A DNA stretch of 13,386 nucleotides, from assembly GCA_943704525.1 (NCBI GenBank), contig CALSCQ010001517.1, positions 1,201 to 14,586 on the forward strand, given 5' to 3'. The stretch is from Pigoraptor vietnamica. Its lineage: Eukaryota; Opisthokonta; Filasterea. Both the position numbers and the translations under genes were made by a program. Under the pieces are notes generated by a model. The model worked only from the letters and a program-made list of their open reading frames with translations, ran no database searches and was not told where the DNA came from. Numbering within the stretch: the first letter of the stretch is position 1; the number at the start of each line of letters is the position of its first letter. Shown here piece by piece: positions 7,967 to 13,386 of the stretch.

Positions 7967-8776
7967 ATGCGCGTGATACTTCTCGCTGGTGGCTACGGCA
8001 CGCGCCTCGAACAGGGCTTCCGCGCAGACGTATCGGGCCGCTTTGCGCACCTCGTGGGCGTCCCAAAGCCCCTCGTGCCCGTCGGTGGCCGCCCTCTCCT
8101 CGACCACTGGGTGCGCGCGGTAGCCCCCGTGCGGGACATTGCGGGCACCGTTCTTGTGACAAACGCCGTGCACCAGGCCAAGTATGCGGCGTGGGCGGAG
8201 GGCGTGCGCGGCGAGGTTGACGTCAAGGTCGTGAGCGACGGCACGCGGACCAACGAGGGCCGCTTGGGTGCCGTCGCAGACATCCAGCTCGCCGCAGAGG
8301 CATGCGGTGTGGATGACGACTTCATTGTCGTGGGTGGCGATACCCTGTTCTACGAGGATTTTTCGCTGTCCGATGTGATTCGCCGCTTCCGCGCCCTCCC
8401 CACCGGCGCCTCCCTTGTGCTCTGCTACGAGTGCCAGGACCCGCGCAAACACGGCATCTTGGTGGTCGACCCGTGTTCAGAGCCCCCAAACCGCGTGACG
8501 GACTTTGTCGAGAAGCCAACGCCCGAACAGACGGCCTCGCGTCTGGCGTGTCCGTGCTTCTACGTGCTCTCGCGCGAGGGGATGCGCCTGCTGACGCGCT
8601 TCCTTGACGAGAAAAAGGACGCCCCGCTGGTCGAGCGCGACGCAACGGGCACTGCCATCGCGTACATTCAGCGCCACTCGGCCGTGTATGCGATGCCCAT
8701 CTCGGGCCGCTTTGACGTGGGCGACGTCGCAACTTACATCGAGTGCTGCGACTACTTTGACAAGAGAAAGCAGTAA
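7967..8776 (+). CDS. Sugar-1-phosphate nucleotidyltransferase family protein
   Basis: A single exon of 269 aa from ATG 7967 to TAA 8774-8776. The N-terminus MRVILLAGGYGTRL is the nucleotide-binding loop of the GlmU/RmlA-type nucleotidyltransferase fold. PKPLVPVGGRPLLDH (about residues 33-47) is the conserved sugar-phosphate pyrophosphorylase motif. VVGGDTLF supplies the metal-binding Asp region, and VEKP follows in the sugar-binding half. The family makes NDP-sugars from NTP and a sugar 1-phosphate, usually in the cytosol. Sugar and base cannot be told from sequence alone; length is close to the short RmlA-like class without a C-terminal left-handed beta-helix. I chose ATG 7967 because the fold begins there. 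An upstream in-frame ATG (7868) would add 33 residues with a hydrophobic run (FLRFLSLALPL). TAA is followed by a possible poly(A) signal, TTCAATAAG, near 8800. Confidence 0.85.
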   Translation: MRVILLAGGYGTRLEQGFRADVSGRFAHLVGVPKPLVPVGGRPLLDHWVRAVAPVRDIAGTVLVTNAVHQAKYAAWAEGVRGEVDVKVVSDGTRTNEGRLGAVADIQLAAEACGVDDDFIVVGGDTLFYEDFSLSDVIRRFRALPTGASLVLCYECQDPRKHGILVVDPCSEPPNRVTDFVEKPTPEQTASRLACPCFYVLSREGMRLLTRFLDEKKDAPLVERDATGTAIAYIQRHSAVYAMPISGRFDVGDVATYIECCDYFDKRKQ

Positions 8777-8878
8777 GGCGTGAAACCATATATTCAATAA
8801 GGCAAGACACACACGACAGGGCGAACGCGGACGGCGACACGGATGCGATTGCGCTGCGACGATTGCGAAGGGGGGTTC

Positions 8879-11800
8879 TCAGTCGTCGGTGGCCCACGGC
8901 GGCCGCGACTGATACGAGGACGACGGTCGTTGCTGCTGCCCCGGAGTCCGCCCGGCCGGTGTGCGCGGGCCGTAGCGGTCGCTCGCGCTGGGCGTCGTCG
9001 GCTGAGCATACGGATCGTACTGGGCGCTGCGTTGCGGCGGCTGCTGTTGCGCGGTCGTGCCGTAGTGGCCAGAGCTCCGCATGGGCTGGTGCGACGACGC
9101 CTGTGTCGTTCGCGCGTGCGCAGGGGACGGGTAGGCGTCGGACGTGCCTCCGCGGGGCGAGTTGGTTGCATAGGGGGCGCGCGTCACGGCAGCCACGCGC
9201 GCCATGTCAATGTCGGCCCCCCCTGTGCGCCTCGACGAGGGCGTGGCGTCCGTGTGGTACGGCGCCGAAGACATGTACGACTGCTGTGCACCGGCCTGCG
9301 CAGTGTGCGTGGAAGCAGTTGCCTTCTTCGTCTCGTATCCGGGACCCCGCGGCGTGTAGTTGTATGAAGCGTAGAGCTCGGCGTCGATGGCGCGCTTGTC
9401 GAGCGGACCCCTGCGCTGAGCAACGGCCGGCACGCTCGCCGCCGCCTTCTTTGGCTCGTAGCCGGCGCCGCGGGGCGTGTAATTGTACGCGGCGTACAGG
9501 TCGGCGTCGACGGCCCGCTTGTCCACGGCGCGCTTTGGCTGCGCAGCTGCGCTCGTTTCGTAGGCCGGCGCGGCCTTCTTGCTCTCGTAGCCCGTGCCGC
9601 GCGGCGTGTAGTGGTACGCAGAGTAGAGCTCGGCGTCGATGGCCCGCTTGTCCACAGCGCGCCTGGGAGCAGGGCGCGATGCCTCCGTGTTGTGCTGCAG
9701 CGCGTCCGCCACCCCTCCGCGGGAGACTGCTGCGGCCTTCTTGGCGTCGTAGCCGCGAGGCGTGTAGTGGTAGGGGGCGTACAGCTCGGCATCGACTGTG
9801 CGCTTGTCGACGATCCTGCGGGACGGCGTGTCTTGCGTCTGCGGCTTTGCGTGTTGTGCGGGCGGGTGCGCGCTGGGTTTGTCGGTGGCGTCCCAGGCAG
9901 TCCTCGCCTTGGTGCTCGCGTGGGCCGGCTCGTGCCGCGCGCTGTTGGCGCCGTTCGCGTGCGATCGCTGCGAGTGGCCGTGCTGCTGTTGAGTGTGCGG
10001 CTGCTGCTGGGCCTTGGCCGCGCGGGCGGCCTTCTCGAGCCTGCGGAGCTTGAGCTGCTTCTTCTTGCGGATGATGTGCTCGTAAAGCTTTGTGCGGTAA
10101 TCGTGAATTGACAGCCTGTGTGGACAGCCGTCGAAGGCCATTGTTTGAGAACAGGCACTATCCCGCAGACATCAGGATGGGACGTTCCCTCTGTGTGGTG
10201 TTGTGTGCAACAACGTGAACAACGCCGACGTACCGTTGGTAATCGTCCAGCGGAATGATGACGTCGTGGTTCAGCGTCGGCTCCGTGTCGGGGTCGCGAA
10301 ACTGCGCGACGTACGGGTGCGCGAGGGCGGCGTCGGCAGTAATGCGTTCGGCGGGGTTGTAGCGGAAGAGCAGGCGGAGGAGGTCAATGGCCTCGGGGGG
10401 CGCGAGTGGCAGCATCTCCTCGAGGGACCTGGTAGCAGCGGCCGTAAGTCGCAGGCATTAGATGACGGCGCACGCGTGGGGCATGCATGCGCACACGCAC
10501 GCCCATGCTTGGCTCACGCACGCACGCACGCACATGCACAATGCACACGCGCGCAAGCATGTAAACGGACACACACCTGCGCTTGCGCATGGGGATGGCG
10601 TCTAGAATGGACTGCGCCTCCGGTGCCGCCCACGACCGCACGTCAGCCGCCGATGGGCGCCCAAGCACCTCCATGATGCGATCCATCTGATTCGGCGTCG
10701 AGGCACCTGCGGGACATAGGTTCAGCACACTCATATACATCGGAAATGCACCAGCACGCACGCACACGCGCACACAACGCATGCACACGCGACAGGCGGG
10801 GTTATATGAGGCCGCCGCGTGGCTTACCGGGGAAGAGAGGCTTGCCGATGAGGAGTTCGGCCATAATGCAGCCAGCCGACCACATGTCCACACCCTTGGT
10901 GTACCTGCAGCGGACGCGCGCATTTGAGTAAGGATGTGTGTGTGTGTGTTTGGGGGGGGGGGGGGGGGGGGGGGGGGGCATCTCGCACACCACAAGCGTG
11001 GACGCTGGCATGCGCACCCTCACGGTCGCATATGCCATGGGCACCGCACGCACCTGTTGGACCCCAGGAGAATCTCGGGCGAGCGGTACCAGCGGGTCGC
11101 AATGTAGTCTGTGAGTGCGTGCTCCGTGTGTGCGGTGCGCGCAACGGAGCGGGCGAGGCCAAAGTCGGCCACGCGGGCGAGACATTCCCCGTTGAGGAGG
11201 ACGTTACTCGGCTGCCGTCGACACACCGTGTGAGAGAATGAAATCGGGCGACATGCGACATTGAGGGCCCAGAACACCCTCAGCCGGACCATTAACACAG
11301 ACGGGGCACGCTTATTCAAGAGGCGACAGCCGCCCGCACACAGAAGACAGCCACGGACAGACACACTCACAGAGAAGACTGCTGCGACGGCGCACCTTCA
11401 TGTCGCGGTGGATGACGTTGCCCGAGTGAATGTAGCGCAGGCACTTGAATATCTGGTACATCACGTAGCGCTTGTGCACGGGCGAGAGTATGTTCGACTG
11501 TATCACAAGGTTCAAGTCCGTGTCTGCGATGCAGCGCAAGAAGGGCGCAAGACGCGGCACACACGAAATTAGCACGGGACGTAACAAACGGAGATGCCAT
11601 CCAATCGCGCATTCCAAGTCGTCGCGGCGCGTACCACATACACCATACGAAAACGAAAACAAACGCGAGAATGCGGCACGCACCCATGTACTCGAAGACG
11701 AGGTAGATGTCGCGGTCATTCTCGGCCTTGTGAACGTTCAGAATCTTGATCACATTCTCGTGGTCGCTGAACTCTGTGGCAATAGCGCGTGTGAATGCAG

Positions 11801-12348
11801 TATGATTAGAGCTGAAACGACAACTATCAGCGCGAGAGTACGAATGTAGTGCGGCGATGGCAGTAATGTCAGACCGTAGGCTAAGTGTCCGTGACTTGTG
11901 TGTGCGTGCGTGTGTGCGTGCGCGTAAGTGCCAGTCAACACACCCTGAAGGAACATGATTTCACGGAAGGTGCGTTGCGCGTCCGTGTCATTCTGAAATG
12001 CATCGAAGATCTTCTTCAGCGCAACTACGCGGCCCGTCTTTCGCTCGACGGCCCGCCACACGACGCCATAGGCCTGCAGACAACCATGGGAGCTTCGTCA
12101 GCACGCACACACGAGCGGGCCAATAGCACGCCAAGCACACACGAGCGGGCCAATAGCACGCCAACATGTAAGCGCAACGGCACGAGAACGGGCAGGAGAA
12201 TCGCAGAATTCAAGGCATCACGGCATTATAAGCCGTATGTCCAACTCAGCCGAGCGAACTGAAGGACCGGATCGAGACGCACCCCCTTGCCCAGCTTCTG
12301 CTTGACATCGTACTTCTTGTGCACTTTTGCGTCCAAGTCCTCGCTCAT
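8879..12348 (-). CDS. MAPK15: ERK7/MAPK15-family MAP kinase with long repeat-bearing tail, nine exons
   Basis: Minus-strand exons: 12348-12283, 12073-11944, 11773-11684, 11523-11396, 11211-11054, 10904-10828, 10706-10577, 10428-10234 and 10115-8879. Together they give a continuous 736-aa frame with TGA at 8881-8879. Kinase residues: GKGAYG (20-25), catalytic Lys42 in VALKK, Glu60, HRDMKPSN (134-141), DFG (154-156), TDY (172-174), SPE (182-184). The run [20 protein letters not shown] and the [11 protein letters not shown] segment are diagnostic of ERK7. The family autoactivates and acts at cilia/basal bodies and in autophagy in other organisms. Intron 8 joins DDYQR to [15 protein letters not shown], the conserved post-kinase element, so the large last exon belongs to this gene. 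Tail residues 325-736 are Gln/Ser/Pro/basic-rich, probably disordered, with four tandem repeats. ATG 12348 aligns with the usual short N-terminus; an in-frame ATG at 12447 would add 33 residues. The stop lies 102 bp from the convergent nucleotidyltransferase stop. Confidence 0.92.
9314..9817 (-). repeat. Four tandem 30-32-residue repeats in the ERK7 tail
   Basis: Units on the minus strand: 9817-9728 (30 aa), 9661-9566, 9532-9437 and 9409-9314 (32 aa each). Each has V/L-DKR-x-I/V-DA-E/D-LY, two residues, then YxYTPRG, GY(E/D) and KKA. Spacers are Gln/Pro/Ala-rich and less conserved. Each repeat holds one Thr-Pro. Possibly a degenerate fifth unit (NSPRGG) follows. I do not recognise the motif from any named domain. 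Confidence 0.9.
10952..10978 (+). repeat. 27-base G homopolymer with adjoining (TG)7, in ERK7 intron 5
   Basis: G27 (C27 on the coding strand) is preceded by (TG)7 at 10935-10948, inside the intron 11053-10905. It could form G-quadruplex or triplex structure. Homopolymers of this length are commonly mis-sized, so the exact length is uncertain. Confidence 0.9.
12105..12164 (+). repeat. Perfect 30-bp direct duplication in ERK7 intron 1
   Basis: Bases 12105-12134 and 12135-12164 are identical and abut. Each contains GGGCCAATAGC, a CCAAT-box-like core (ATTGG on the kinase strand). It lies inside intron 12282-12074. It may be a simple slippage product. Confidence 0.9.
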
Positions 12349-12611
12349 TTTCGCGTTGCCGAGAGAGAGAATAGTCCCACTCGACAGGCTGCGAATGGAA
12401 AATAACGGAGCGACGAACTCAAGCGTACCCTCTTTTCCAGTCACCATGGGCAAAGTTTTTTGAACTGGCCTTAGCCGTTGGAATGTGGCCGAATGATGCT
12501 AATTTCATCCGGACAAGACGTAAATTACTTTATCTGTACTTTATATTTCTTTCTGTCTTGATATAGACATAATGCCCCTATTTATAGTATCTCAAGATGC
12601 CATTTTCGAAC

Positions 12612-12629
12612 GCGCCAATTTTTTGGCGC
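12612..12629. promoter_or_regulatory. E2F-like inverted repeat
   Basis: GCGCCAATTTTTTGGCGC is two perfect 7-bp arms (GCGCCAA / TTGGCGC) around TTTT. The right arm with preceding T reads TTTGGCGC, the E2F/DP consensus; the left arm is a near match on the other strand. It lies about 190 bp upstream of the DEK-like ATG. Confidence 0.45.
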
Positions 12630-12654
12630 CCGAATTTTGGTCGCGCGAACCCGA

Positions 12655-12672
12655 ACACACACACACACACAC
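12655..12672 (+). repeat. (AC)9 microsatellite
   Basis: Eighteen bases of alternating AC in the divergent promoter region. A simple repeat with no evident role. Confidence 0.95.
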
Positions 12673-12804
12673 CCACGACCCGCTCAACCAAGCGCTTCTA
12701 CTCTGCTTGCCACATTGGCTCCTTTTGCACTGCTCTGTTAAAGACAACGACTGCAGACAAACGCCCTTGGCAGTTGCTGTAAATTTGACTGTTGGATTTG
12801 AGTG

Positions 12805-12812
12805 TGACGTCA
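12805..12812. promoter_or_regulatory. Perfect CRE octamer TGACGTCA
   Basis: The palindromic octamer bound by CREB/ATF-type bZIP factors sits four bases before the DEK-like ATG at 12817. This is so close that it is probably transcribed as 5' UTR or part of a downstream promoter element. Occurrence by chance cannot be excluded. Confidence 0.4.
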
Positions 12813-12816
12813 GAGA

Positions 12817-13338
12817 ATGGCCGACACAGACGCTGCCGCTGCGCCGCCCGCGGATGCCCCGCCGGCAGCCGCCGCCCCTGAAGAGCCTGCCGCTGCGGTG
12901 CGTACCGTGCGTGCGTGCGTGCCCGTACATGTTGTGCGTGCGTGCCCGTGCATCGTGCGCACGCGCGCGGCTGTTGTTAATTCGGCAACACTTTATGCTC
13001 AACGCCTTTTTCGAACGCAGGCAAAGCCGAAGGCCGCGCGAGCCAAGAAGGAGAAGCCCGCTGCGGAGCCCAAAGCGGAGGCCGCTGGAGAGGAGGCCGT
13101 CCCGGTATGTCCAAGCACTGTTTGAAGTTTAACACATCGGATGCCCCGTTCTGAAACAATGTCCACTCAGTCACGCGGGAGTGAGCGCAAGCGCAGCAAG
13201 CCCCAGCAGCTCTATGAGTCCTTGTTGGTCCCTGCGGAGAAGAAAGAGATTGAGATTCCAGACGGCAAGGGGACGGCGCTCGGTGACATCCCCAACGTTC
13301 GTCACTATATCGACAAGTGGGTGGAGAGGCACAATTGA
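12817..13338 (+). CDS. DEK-like chromatin protein, 5' part
   Basis: Exons 12817-12897, 13021-13104 and 13171 onward, all phase 0, with introns 12898-13020 (GTGCGT...GCAG) and 13105-13170 (GTATGT...TCAG). The first two exons encode an Ala/Pro/Glu-rich then Lys/Ala/Glu-rich low-complexity N-terminus. Exon 3 gives a basic stretch (SRGSERKRSK), an LYESLLVP segment and then IEIPDGKGTALGDIPNVRHY. That last segment resembles the start of the SAP-like DNA-binding region of DEK proteins (GKGxxLxDIPNV in plant relatives). DEK proteins bind and remodel chromatin in the nucleus. A stop in frame is at 13336-13338, but DEK proteins are much longer. A donor-like GTGGAG at 13321 after Trp suggests the gene continues past the window. 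Family call is moderate; the 3' end is unresolved. Confidence 0.6.
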
Positions 13339-13386
13339 GTGGGCATCTGCTTGCGCGCCATCGACGAGGAGGAGGGGGGAGAGGGG

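Larger units (their letters stand above)
12349..12816. promoter_or_regulatory. Divergent promoter region between ERK7 and the DEK-like gene
   Basis: This gap separates outward-transcribed genes. It becomes AT-rich at about 12470-12600, with TATA-like stretches (TATATAG-like near 12560; TTTATAG near 12580). It then holds an E2F-like palindrome, an (AC)9 microsatellite and a CRE octamer. Functional assignment is from motif resemblance only. Confidence 0.55.

Noticed and set aside
10116-10141. ATG at 10141 as the start of a separate 420-aa gene ending at 8879
   Set aside because: It lies in the intron. The segment after 10115 is the conserved ERK7 post-kinase element, and it joins in frame to DDYQR through good splice sites.
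10480-10560. GCAC/ACGC-rich stretches as a CRISPR array or tandem repeat locus
   Set aside because: There are no regular repeat-spacer units. They are low-complexity intron sequence, seen in several introns of this window.
12349-12447. ERK7 start at the upstream in-frame ATG 12447
   Set aside because: It would add 33 residues with no family counterpart; ATG 12348 gives the usual short N-terminus before the kinase domain. Not strictly excluded.

Overview
This is a nuclear window from a GC-rich, intron-bearing unicellular eukaryote. The evidence is at least fourteen short spliceosomal introns (66-209 bp), all ending in CAG, that interrupt recognisable eukaryotic signalling genes: an ERK7/MAPK15-type MAP kinase, an RII-type regulatory subunit of cAMP-dependent protein kinase and a DEK-like chromatin protein. 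ERK7 orthologues are typical of ciliated or flagellated lineages, so a flagellate protist is plausible. I cannot name the taxon from the sequence.

Layout. Positions 2-4516 (+) hold the 3' part of an intronless gene for a giant extracellular protein. It has four bacterial-adhesin-like repeats of about 140 residues, a Ser/Thr/Pro/Ala mucin-like stalk, then four Cys-containing laminin-G-like modules, and it ends without a visible membrane anchor. Positions 4517-5424 are intergenic and contain two diverged copies of one segment plus a 14-bp palindrome. Positions 5425-7434 (-) encode a five-exon PKA RII subunit of 419 aa; its docking domain becomes visible only after splicing. Positions 7435-7966 are a divergent promoter region with two E-boxes 20 bp apart. 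Positions 7967-8776 (+) encode a sugar-1-phosphate nucleotidyltransferase-like enzyme. After a convergent gap of only 102 bp, 8879-12348 (-) is a nine-exon ERK7/MAPK15 gene of 736 aa, whose last exon encodes a disordered tail with four copies of a repeat I do not recognise. Positions 12349-12816 are a second divergent promoter region with an E2F-like palindrome and a perfect CRE octamer. From 12817 (+) runs the start of a DEK-like gene that probably continues past the window.

The genes do not form a single pathway. Two are kinase-signalling components (cAMP and ERK7), one is nuclear, one is sugar-nucleotide metabolism and one is a surface or secreted adhesin. The most novel feature is the ERK7 tail: a MAP kinase carrying four tandem modules that combine a VDKRxIDAELY segment with a YTPRG proline-directed phospho-acceptor, in a kinase with TDY instead of TEY in its activation loop.
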